Source: Clostridia bacterium (lineage in GTDB: Bacteria > Bacillota > Clostridia > Christensenellales > CAG-138). From it: a stretch of DNA of 64,000 nt. Within the stretch, counting starts at the first letter, position 1, and each line of letters starts with the position of its first letter. The notes under the pieces are model-generated. The model saw only the letters and a list, made by a program, of their open reading frames with translations. It did no database searches and had not been told where the DNA came from. Positions 57,831 through 64,000 of the stretch are shown in pieces. Both the position numbers and the translations under genes were made by a program. Location: contig JAFXVP010000030.1 of assembly GCA_017524445.1 (NCBI GenBank), positions 1 through 64,000 on the forward strand. Direction: 5' to 3'.

Positions 57831-59729
57831 ATGAACGCCGACAAAAGACGGTTCACCCCGGAGCTGGTGCTCAGGATCATACTGCTGATCCTGTTTGCCT
57901 ACCTGTTCTTCGGCTTCATGCTCGTTCCGTGTCTGAATACGCTCACCAGCATCTTCACTGCGAAGAACGCGTCGGGTCAGACCGATCCGTTTGCCGTGAT
58001 CCGGTTCTTTCTCGCAGGAAGCATGGGCAAATACGTCTGGAACTCGCTGAAGCTTGCGATCCTGCTTGTCATCACGGTGAATCTGGTGGGCATCTCTCTG
58101 GTGCTGCTGACGGAATACTTTGACATCAAGGGCGCCAAGATCCTGCGCATGGGCTACATGACCACCATGATCTACTCCGGCGTCGCGCTCGTCACAGGCT
58201 ACATGTTCCTCTACGCGGGCGACGGCATGATCACGGAGCTTCTGAAAAACGCCTTCCCCGGCTTCAACCAGAACTGGTTCTCGGGCTTCAACGCGGTGCT
58301 CTTCACCATGACCTTTGCCTGTACGTCGAACCACATGCTGTTTTTACGGAACGCCATCCGCGGCATCGACTACAACACGGTCGAAGCCGCGCGGAACATG
58401 GGTGCGAATCCGTTCAAGGTGCTGTGGAAGGTCGTTTTCCCGACGCTGATCCCGACGCTGTTCTCGCTGACGGTCATGACGTTCATCACGGGTCTTTGCG
58501 CGATGTCCGCGCCGACGCTGCTCGGCTACGACTCGATCAACCCGGAGATCGTGCGTCTGGCGGGCTCGTCCACGGCGGACGAATCCTTCCCGCAGGCACG
58601 CGCAGCGCTGCTTTCCATTATCCTTGCGGCGTTCACCATCGTGCTTTTGACGGTGCTCTCCGCGTATGAGCGCAAGGGGCATTACCTGTCCGTTTCGAAG
58701 ACCAAGGCAAAGCTGCAGAAGCAGAAGATCAACAACCCGGTGGCGAATGTGATCGCGCACATCTACGCCTACATCCTGTTCATCATCTACATGACGCCGG
58801 TCGTGATGATCATCGTGTTCTCCTTCCAGAACTACAGCGCGATCAAGGCAAGGCGTCTGGACTGGAACGGGTGGACGCTGATCAACTTCTTCGGCACCGC
58901 CGATTACTCCTACACCAACGACCGCGGCAAGCTGAAGACCGTCACGGGCGCCATCTCCGGCGTGTTCTCCAACGAAAAGACCCTCGGCGGCATCAAGCTC
59001 AGCTTCCTTCTGTCGGCGGCAGCAGCGGCGCTGGCGTGCATCATCGTCATCATTGCCTGCAACTATATCTTTAAGAAGAAGGGCAAGAAGATGAGCACTG
59101 TCGTGGAATACGCGCTGCTGTTCCCGTGGCTTCTGCCCACCATCCTCATCTGCTACTCCTACCGGACCTTCTTCAATTCCAACGCCGTCTGGTATGTGGG
59201 GAACCAGAATCTGTACTTCGGGCAAAACGTGAAGCTTCTGATCATAATGGCCTACACGGTGGTGAAGCTGCCGTTCTCGCTGCGCATGATCAAGGCCTCC
59301 TTCTATGCCATCGACGAGGAGCTGGAGGACGCGGCCCGGAACCTGGGCTCCAGCGGCTTCCGAACGTTCCTGCAGGTGAAGCTGCCCATCATCTTACCAA
59401 GCGTGCTGGCGGTCTTCGCCCTGAACTTCAACGCGCTGTTCACGGAATATGACATGTCCGCCACCTTCCAGAGCCCGAACGGGATCACCTATGCCATGGT
59501 CATTCAGGGGATGCTCGCCGACGCCACCCGCGGCGCGAACATGAACGCGCTCGGCCGCCGATGCGCCTCGACCGTGTTTATCATGATCGTATCCGGGCTG
59601 ATCCTGTACCTCGTCTACGGCGTCGGATCGCGCGATCTCGGCGAACGGCTTCAGCGGCGCGAACTCCGGAGAAAACGCATCGAGAAGCTGTCAAAACCGT
59701 TCCGAAAAGGAGTATCTGCAAAAGGATGA
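57831..59729 (+). CDS. ABC transporter permease, two permease domains in one chain
   Basis: A 632-residue protein with about twelve membrane segments in two MetI-like halves. The ATPase-contact loops are EAARNMGANPFKVLWKVVFP (first half, about 185) and DAARNLGSSGFRTFLQVKLP (second half, about 505), so both sites of a heterodimer are in one polypeptide. FbpB/SfuB-type iron permeases share this layout. The last bases overlap the next gene (ATGA). Confidence 0.92.
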   Translation: MNADKRRFTPELVLRIILLILFAYLFFGFMLVPCLNTLTSIFTAKNASGQTDPFAVIRFFLAGSMGKYVWNSLKLAILLVITVNLVGISLVLLTEYFDIKGAKILRMGYMTTMIYSGVALVTGYMFLYAGDGMITELLKNAFPGFNQNWFSGFNAVLFTMTFACTSNHMLFLRNAIRGIDYNTVEAARNMGANPFKVLWKVVFPTLIPTLFSLTVMTFITGLCAMSAPTLLGYDSINPEIVRLAGSSTADESFPQARAALLSIILAAFTIVLLTVLSAYERKGHYLSVSKTKAKLQKQKINNPVANVIAHIYAYILFIIYMTPVVMIIVFSFQNYSAIKARRLDWNGWTLINFFGTADYSYTNDRGKLKTVTGAISGVFSNEKTLGGIKLSFLLSAAAAALACIIVIIACNYIFKKKGKKMSTVVEYALLFPWLLPTILICYSYRTFFNSNAVWYVGNQNLYFGQNVKLLIIMAYTVVKLPFSLRMIKASFYAIDEELEDAARNLGSSGFRTFLQVKLPIILPSVLAVFALNFNALFTEYDMSATFQSPNGITYAMVIQGMLADATRGANMNALGRRCASTVFIMIVSGLILYLVYGVGSRDLGERLQRRELRRKRIEKLSKPFRKGVSAKG

Positions 59730-60346
59730 TACGGAATATTGTATGTGATATGGGCGGCGTCCTGATTGCATGGGACCCGCCCATGCTCGTCGATCGGCTC
59801 GGCCTTTCTCCCGTAGACAAAGCGCTGCTGCTGCGCGAAGTGTTCCGCTCGGCCGACTGGGTAGCCCAGGACCGCGGCGTGGTCCCGCAGGAAGAGATCG
59901 TAACCAACATGTGCAGGCGGCTCCCAAAACGTCTGCACCGCTATGCGGCGGATTTCGTGTACGGTTGGTGGAAGGGCCCGTTCGTTCCGATCGAGGGCGT
60001 CGACGCGCTGCTGCACGAGCTGAAGGCGAACGGCTATACGCTCTACGTCCTCTCGAACGCGTCCCGCGCGCTGCACGACTACTTCCCCCGTCTGCCCGCC
60101 TCCGACGTGTTCTCGGGTCTCATTGTGTCCGCCGACTGGGGGATCTTAAAGCCGGATCGCGAGCTGTACCGGATCCTGTTCCGCGAATACGGTCTGAACC
60201 CGGAGGAATGCTATTTTATCGACGATTCTTCGCTGAACGTCGAAGCCGGGATCACGCTCGGCATGCAGGGCTCCGTGTTTGACGGCAGCATCGCACGGCT
60301 CCGCCGGGAGCTCACGGAAGCCGGCGTGACCGTTTCGATCGAATAA
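59726..60346 (+). CDS. HAD-IA family hydrolase (YihX-like)
   Basis: A 206-residue HAD hydrolase beginning IVCDMGGVLIAWDP (nucleophile Asp8), with a helical cap, motif II in LYVLSNAS, GILKPDRELYRILF (motif III lysine) and CYFIDDSSLNVEA (motif IV). The group includes sugar-1-phosphatases and haloacid-type enzymes. The ATGA overlap with the permease gene suggests it processes the imported compound, which favours a phosphorylated substrate; this is inference. An upstream in-frame start overlapping the permease is rejected. Confidence 0.9.
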   Translation: MIRNIVCDMGGVLIAWDPPMLVDRLGLSPVDKALLLREVFRSADWVAQDRGVVPQEEIVTNMCRRLPKRLHRYAADFVYGWWKGPFVPIEGVDALLHELKANGYTLYVLSNASRALHDYFPRLPASDVFSGLIVSADWGILKPDRELYRILFREYGLNPEECYFIDDSSLNVEAGITLGMQGSVFDGSIARLRRELTEAGVTVSIE

Positions 60347-60411
60347 GGCATAGCGGGGCGTCGAGGACTTCCCACTTCGTTACATAGGCGGATCGCCTGT
60401 CCTGTTGAACG

Positions 60412-60457
60412 AAAACCGCATCTTGGAACGAGTATCCGTTTCCGGGCGGTTTTTTTG
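60412..60457 (+). terminator. Intrinsic terminator after the ABC importer/HAD operon
   Basis: AAAACCGC ... GCGGTTTT outer stem with an inner GGAAC/GTTTCC stem, then a run of T. Confidence 0.75.
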
Positions 60458-60536
60458 TTCAAAATTCTTGCAATACAAAGCTGTTTATGATAAAAAAGCA
60501 TAAAGACAACAGTTTGTGAAAGAGAGCTCTGTGACC

Positions 60537-61541
60537 ATGATCGAGGTAAATGACTTAACAAAGGTATTCAGAAAACCGATCCGCGGAAACGGTCTGTCCG
60601 GGATGGTGAAAACGCTGTTTTCGCGAAAATACGACGAGGTCCGGGCGGTGGACGGGATCAGCTTTTCCGTGCCCGACGGGGAGATCGTGGGGTATATCGG
60701 CGCGAACGGCGCGGGAAAATCGACGACGATCAAAATGATGTGCGGCATCCTCACGCCGACCTCCGGGACCGTTCTCATCGATGGGGTCGAGCCCTACCGC
60801 AAGCGGCGGCAGGTCGCGCAGCACATCGGCGTCGTCTTCGGTCAGAAGACGCAGCTGTGGTGGGATATCCCGCTGATCGAATCGTTCAAGGTGCTCAAGG
60901 AGATCTATCAGGTCTCCGACGCCGACTACAGGGAACGCATGGACTTTCTCGGCGAGGTGCTGGACATCACGCGGTTTCTCTCGCAGCCGGTGCGCACGCT
61001 TTCGTTGGGCGAACGCATGCGGGCGGACCTTGCGGCGTCGATGCTTCACAACCCGCGCATTCTGTTTCTGGACGAGCCGACCATCGGCATGGACGTGCTG
61101 GTAAAGGAGAAGATCCGGCTTGCGATCCGCGCGCTGAACAAAACGTACGGCACCTCCGTCGTGCTGACCACGCACGACATGACCGACATCGAAAATCTCT
61201 GCTCGCGCATCATTCTGCTCGAAAAGGGAAGCATCCTCTACGACGGTCCGCTGAAAAGTCTCAAAACCCGCTTCGGCAATATCAAGACCCTGACGCTGAC
61301 CGTCCCGGCGGACATCCATGCCGAAACCGCGCCCGTGCTCTCGCCCGAGGTCGCCGTCTCCGAGGAGGACGGGCGTCTTCTGCTGCGCTTCGACGCGGAC
61401 AAAATCGCGCTTGAACAGGTGGTCCAGTATGCGTTCCGCGATCTTAGGGCAATGGATATGAAGATCGCCGAGATCTCCATCGGCGACGTGGTCAAGACGA
61501 TCCTGGAACAGCAGGAGGCGGAGCATGCTGAAAAAGTATAA
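60537..61541 (+). CDS. ABC-2 type exporter ATP-binding protein
   Basis: A 334-residue ATPase of the DrrA/NatA-like group: Walker A YIGANGAGKST, signature LSLGERMRADLAASML, Walker B RILFLDEPTIGMDV, H-loop TTHDMTDIENL. A C-terminal regulatory domain of about 90 residues follows. The ATG at 60537 (MIEVNDLTKVF) is preferred over a GTG seven codons earlier because AAAGAGAG lies at suitable distance. It drives the two membrane subunits that follow; the cargo (lipid, drug or polymer) is unknown. Confidence 0.92.
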   Translation: MIEVNDLTKVFRKPIRGNGLSGMVKTLFSRKYDEVRAVDGISFSVPDGEIVGYIGANGAGKSTTIKMMCGILTPTSGTVLIDGVEPYRKRRQVAQHIGVVFGQKTQLWWDIPLIESFKVLKEIYQVSDADYRERMDFLGEVLDITRFLSQPVRTLSLGERMRADLAASMLHNPRILFLDEPTIGMDVLVKEKIRLAIRALNKTYGTSVVLTTHDMTDIENLCSRIILLEKGSILYDGPLKSLKTRFGNIKTLTLTVPADIHAETAPVLSPEVAVSEEDGRLLLRFDADKIALEQVVQYAFRDLRAMDMKIAEISIGDVVKTILEQQEAEHAEKV

Positions 61542-62358
61542 GCCCTTCCTCCGCGCCGGCGCGATCGACACGACGGCCTACCGATTCAATATCCTGATCT
61601 GGGCTGTCATCACGGTTTGCGAGGTCGCCTGCATGGTCTTTCTGTGGCTGGCAGTCTACCGTTCAAGCGAGGGCGGCATGGACGCCGAGATCCACGGCTT
61701 TACCTACCGCGAGATGATCGCTTACGTCGTGCTGACGACGATCTTCAATTTTGTGACGTACAACAACGACACGCTGTGGAACATCAATGCCGACATCAAG
61801 AAAGGCACCGTCGGCAATTATCTCATCAAGCCGATCAGCTACCGCGGCAAGTTCGCAGCGACCAGTCTCGGCAACCTGTTCACGATGACGCTGATGTTCG
61901 GCGTACCGCTGTACGCCGCGGCGCTCGTGACGCTCGGCGTCCTCGGTTTTCTGCCGGATCTCAGCTTCCCGGCGTTCTTCGCGCATCTCGGGCTGTTTCT
62001 GCTGTCCGGGCTGTCCGCGTCGCTTCTGAACGACACGATCGCCTATATCTTCGGCGTCCTGTGCTTCTACACCTCCTCCGGCTGGGGATTGAATTCGCTC
62101 AAGGTCACGCTGATCTCGTTCCTTTCCGGCACGCTGCTGCCGATCGCGTTCTTTCCGAAGGGGCTTCGTGACGTCGTGAGCTGGATGCCCTTTGCCGGCA
62201 TGAGTCAGAATCCGGTTCTGATCCTGATGATGAAATACGACCTTACAGAATCGCTGCGCTGCGTTGCGCTGTCGTTCGCATGGATCGTCGTGCTGGAACT
62301 CTTCGCAAAGCTCCTGTTCTCGCACGCAGTCCGCAAGGTCACGGTGCACGGAGGCTGA
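61525..62358 (+). CDS. ABC-2 exporter membrane subunit 1
   Basis: A 277-residue protein with six predicted membrane segments and the ABC-2/DUF990-like pattern: a long first loop GGMDAEIHGFTYREMIAYVV, then KKGTVGNYLIKPISYRGKF. The ATG lies 17 bases before the end of the ATPase gene, in a different frame, so the subunits are coupled. Related pairs export multidrug-type or lipid substrates. Confidence 0.88.
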   Translation: MLKKYKPFLRAGAIDTTAYRFNILIWAVITVCEVACMVFLWLAVYRSSEGGMDAEIHGFTYREMIAYVVLTTIFNFVTYNNDTLWNINADIKKGTVGNYLIKPISYRGKFAATSLGNLFTMTLMFGVPLYAAALVTLGVLGFLPDLSFPAFFAHLGLFLLSGLSASLLNDTIAYIFGVLCFYTSSGWGLNSLKVTLISFLSGTLLPIAFFPKGLRDVVSWMPFAGMSQNPVLILMMKYDLTESLRCVALSFAWIVVLELFAKLLFSHAVRKVTVHGG

Positions 62359-62359
62359 T

Positions 62360-63151
62360 ATGCGGTACGTTCATCTGTATTTCACCTGCATCAAGCGCAG
62401 CATGATCTCCCGGCTGGAGTATAAGAAGGACACGATCGTTGCGCTGTTCTCGTTCTTCTTTTCCAACCTCTGCTCGCTGGCTGCAATATACTTCATCCTG
62501 CAGGCCATCCCTGCGCTCAGCGGCTATTCCCTGCCCGAAGTCGGATTCTTCTACGGTTTCTCGATGCTGCCGATCTCGCTCGACCACCTGTTCAGCGACG
62601 AATTCTGGCTGGTCGCCTATCGCCGGGTCAAGGACGGGGATATGGACATGCACTTTTTGCGTCCGGTGCCGGTCATGTTTCAGGTGTTTGCCGAGACCTT
62701 CCAGCCGGAGGGCTTCGGCGAGCTGATCCTCGGCGTGGCGCTGATCACGGTCTGCGCTCTGAATCTCACGGTAAACGTCACGTTCGGGGCAATCGTCGTG
62801 CTGTGCGTCGGCGCGGTCTTCGGTGCGATCATCATCACCTCGCTCAAGGTGGCGATGTCCGCGCTTGCCTTCATCTTCAAGCGCAGCGGACCTTTGCTTC
62901 AGGTCATCTACAACTTCTCGTCCTATGCGAAATATCCGCTCGCCATCTATCCGGGTCTCATCCGCGCGCTTCTGATCTTCGTGCTGCCGTTCGGACTGTT
63001 CATTTCGCTGCCGGTCGACACGCTGCTCTACGGCAAGTACAACCCGTGGCTGCTCTCCCTTGCGATCATCGGCTGCGCCGCCGTTTTCTTCGCCCTCGCC
63101 ACATGGATCTGGACCATATGCGAGCGCCGTTACGAATCGACGGGCAGTTAA
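62360..63151 (+). CDS. ABC-2 exporter membrane subunit 2 (DUF990-like)
   Basis: A 263-residue protein with six predicted membrane segments. It begins RYVHLYFTCIKRSMISRLEYKKDTIVALFSFFFSN and carries RVKDGDMDMHFLRPVPVMFQV, the same loop as in subunit 1 (KKGTVGNYLIKP), so the two are distant paralogues forming a heterodimer. The start is one base after the previous stop, with GGAGG just before it. Confidence 0.88.
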   Translation: MRYVHLYFTCIKRSMISRLEYKKDTIVALFSFFFSNLCSLAAIYFILQAIPALSGYSLPEVGFFYGFSMLPISLDHLFSDEFWLVAYRRVKDGDMDMHFLRPVPVMFQVFAETFQPEGFGELILGVALITVCALNLTVNVTFGAIVVLCVGAVFGAIIITSLKVAMSALAFIFKRSGPLLQVIYNFSSYAKYPLAIYPGLIRALLIFVLPFGLFISLPVDTLLYGKYNPWLLSLAIIGCAAVFFALATWIWTICERRYESTGS

Positions 63152-63166
63152 GGTCGGTACGAACCC

Positions 63167-63287
63167 AAAGCCTTTCCCCGCGGACAGCGTGGGGAAGAGA
63201 TGGCGACGCGCGACCTGACGCGCGATAGCTCCGCTGAAACGAAGCGCAGCGGAGTGTGATCCGGCGCTGAAAGCGCCGGATGAGGGT
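63167..63287. repeat. Composite B-type repeat, inverted orientation
   Basis: Read on the minus strand this is CCTCATCCG, a GGCGCTTTCAGCGCC hairpin, ACACTCCGCTGCGCTTCGTT, GCGCGTCAGGTCGCGCGTCG and a CTTCCCC...GGGGAAAGG hairpin: the same order as at 28421-28622 and 28785-28976. Confidence 0.7.
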
Positions 63288-63297
63288 CCCTTGTGAA

Positions 63298-63540
63298 TGA
63301 ATTGCGCCATACGGCGCATGAATTGTCCTGCGGACATGGCGGGGCGCCGGGGTCGTCGCCCCATGCACGGCGCATGAATTGTCCTGCGGACATGAATCCA
63401 CTTCGTTACAGAGGTAGATCGCGCGACGACGCAACGCGTCGTCTACCGCGTACCATGGCTGCGCCATGAATGTTTAGATTGTCTGTAGGGGCGGATATCA
63501 TCCGCCCGCCAAAACAGCGGTACGGGAAGATGATATCTTC
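63298..63540. repeat. TGAATTG/palindrome array plus GGGGCG and GTAGGG hairpin repeats
   Basis: TGAATTG occurs at 63298, 63319 and 63375, followed by the palindromes CGCCATACGGCG (63305-63316) and TCCTGCGGA (63326-63334, repeated at 63382-63390). A GGGGCG...CGCCCC hairpin related to the one at 711-731 interrupts the array. GTAGGGGCGGATATCATCCGCCC lies near 63487, and GGGAAGATGATATCTTCCC follows near 63525. There is no gene in 63152-63554. Confidence 0.65.
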
Positions 63541-63554
63541 CCCCACGACATGAT

Positions 63555-64000
63555 TTACCGATACAATTTTACCCGGTCCCCGAAGACCTTCAGGATCGCC
63601 TCTGTGAGGCGGTTCTTTTCGTTTCCGGAAAGATCGTAGACCGTGAGACGCATCGGCGCCATGTTGACAAGCAGGTTTAAGATGCCGTCCGGCGCGCAGT
63701 CGACGTATTCGATGTGCACGTCGTTGTCATCGGAAAGCGTGATCGTCCCGTCCGCGTGGATGCAGACCGAAAGCTGATTCACGCGGCTTGCCCGCCCCGC
63801 AACGAAGCGCCGAAGCGCTTCGATCAGCTCGCCGTATTCCTTGTTCATCAGCACGCGCGCCGCCGCCTGCTCAACCGCAAGTTCCCAGAGCATCAGAAAT
63901 TCCTGCATGCGAAAGCGCAGAAAGCCCTCCAAAACGAGCGTGCGATGCGTCACAAGATAGTCCGCGATCTTCTGTTTCAGCACCTTTCGCTCCTCGCGGC
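63555..64000 (-). CDS. ytxC: YtxC-like putative sporulation protein, C-terminal part (cut by window edge)
   Basis: The frame stays open to the right edge of the window (REERKVLKQKIADYL...), so the true start lies outside; the GTG at 63983 is probably internal. The visible 148 residues match the conserved C-terminal half of YtxC: EGFLRFRMQEFLMLWELAVEQA, NKEYGELIEALRRFV and a strand-rich end. YtxC is a conserved sporulation-associated protein of unknown biochemical function. It fits the other sporulation genes in the window. Confidence 0.8.
   Translation of the reverse strand, partial: REERKVLKQKIADYLVTHRTLVLEGFLRFRMQEFLMLWELAVEQAAARVLMNKEYGELIEALRRFVAGRASRVNQLSVCIHADGTITLSDDNDVHIEYVDCAPDGILNLLVNMAPMRLTVYDLSGNEKNRLTEAILKVFGDRVKLYR

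Noticed and set aside
60516..60537. GTG start seven codons upstream in the ABC-2 ATPase gene
   Set aside because: The ATG at 60537 matches the usual family start (MIEV.DLTK) and has a purine-rich site upstream.
1..64000. tRNA and rRNA genes
   Set aside because: No cloverleaf with a GGTTCGAATCC-type T arm or rRNA-conserved stretch was recognised by eye. A tRNAscan run would settle this.

Overview
The window reads as chromosomal DNA of a spore-forming, anaerobic member of the Clostridia. The evidence is spoIIR, sleB, ypeB, sigH and a ytxC-like gene, amino-acid fermentation genes (indolepyruvate:ferredoxin oxidoreductase, phosphate butyryltransferase, butyrate kinase), and Gram-positive style ribosome binding sites and promoters. 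Base composition is high in G+C by eye, with two clearly AT-richer stretches (26.4-28.1 kb and 49.9-51.1 kb). I cannot name the species. No rRNA, tRNA, CRISPR array, insertion sequence or intact prophage was found.

Layout. 0-0.5 kb: the 3' part of a RepA-like ATPase gene. 0.8-4.0 kb (minus): yheO-like regulator, ygeY, ygeW. 4.2-5.7 kb: a DUF1292 gene facing a DUF6442/XRE/lipoprotein operon with three operator-like sites. 5.8-13 kb (minus): iorA-iorB-buk-ptb-aminotransferase, preceded by an MFS transporter gene that shares an overlapping divergent promoter region with a phosphodiesterase gene. 13.9-16.5 kb (minus): spoIIR-sleB-ypeB behind a sigma-F-type promoter. 16.5-19.3 kb: MBL hydrolase, iron alcohol dehydrogenase, flavodoxin. 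19.4-24.5 kb (minus): acetyltransferases, Nudix, YdeI, flavoprotein and lipoprotein genes, split by a block of non-coding repeats. 24.6-26.3 kb: M3 peptidase. 26.4-28.3 kb (minus): an AT-rich adenylate-forming ligase behind a pseudoknotted leader RNA with an intrinsic terminator. 28.4-29.0 kb: repeats. 29.1-38.7 kb: pth, mfd, a PrsA/SurA-like lipoprotein, two small membrane proteins, a DUF11 protein, mrnC-rlmB-sigH. 38.7-46.7 kb (minus): MBOAT acyltransferase, DHHW protein, RCC1-like protein, a dead 3' stub of a BspA-like gene and an intact BspA-like gene. 47-49.8 kb: DUF1015 and aspartate kinase. 49.8-53 kb: an AT-rich gene pair among TGTCAAGGGGAC repeats, a lipoprotein and a YugP-like protein without its metal-binding motif. 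53-55.2 kb: a lipoprotein with an 11-bp-phased operator array, and a HAD phosphatase. 55.4-60.3 kb: an ABC importer with a single-chain permease, plus a HAD hydrolase. 60.5-63.2 kb: an ABC-2 exporter. 63.2-64 kb: repeats and the 3' part of ytxC.

How genes work together. The aminotransferase, IorAB, Ptb and Buk form a complete route: amino acid to 2-oxo acid, to acyl-CoA plus reduced ferredoxin, to acyl phosphate, to carboxylate plus ATP. SpoIIR, SleB, YpeB, SigH and YtxC tie the region to the sporulation and germination cycle. The MBOAT/DHHW/RCC1/BspA run looks like a cell-surface locus that combines polymer O-acylation with secreted repeat proteins.

Most unusual signals: (1) the promoter, pseudoknotted RNA and terminator directly in front of the adenylate-forming ligase; (2) arrays in which a constant short word alternates with different short palindromes; (3) the four octamers phased at 11 bp in front of a lipoprotein gene; (4) the YugP-family protein lacking its HExxH motif; (5) the three 18-bp operators of the DUF6442/XRE operon; and (6) the stub left by a lost BspA-like paralogue.
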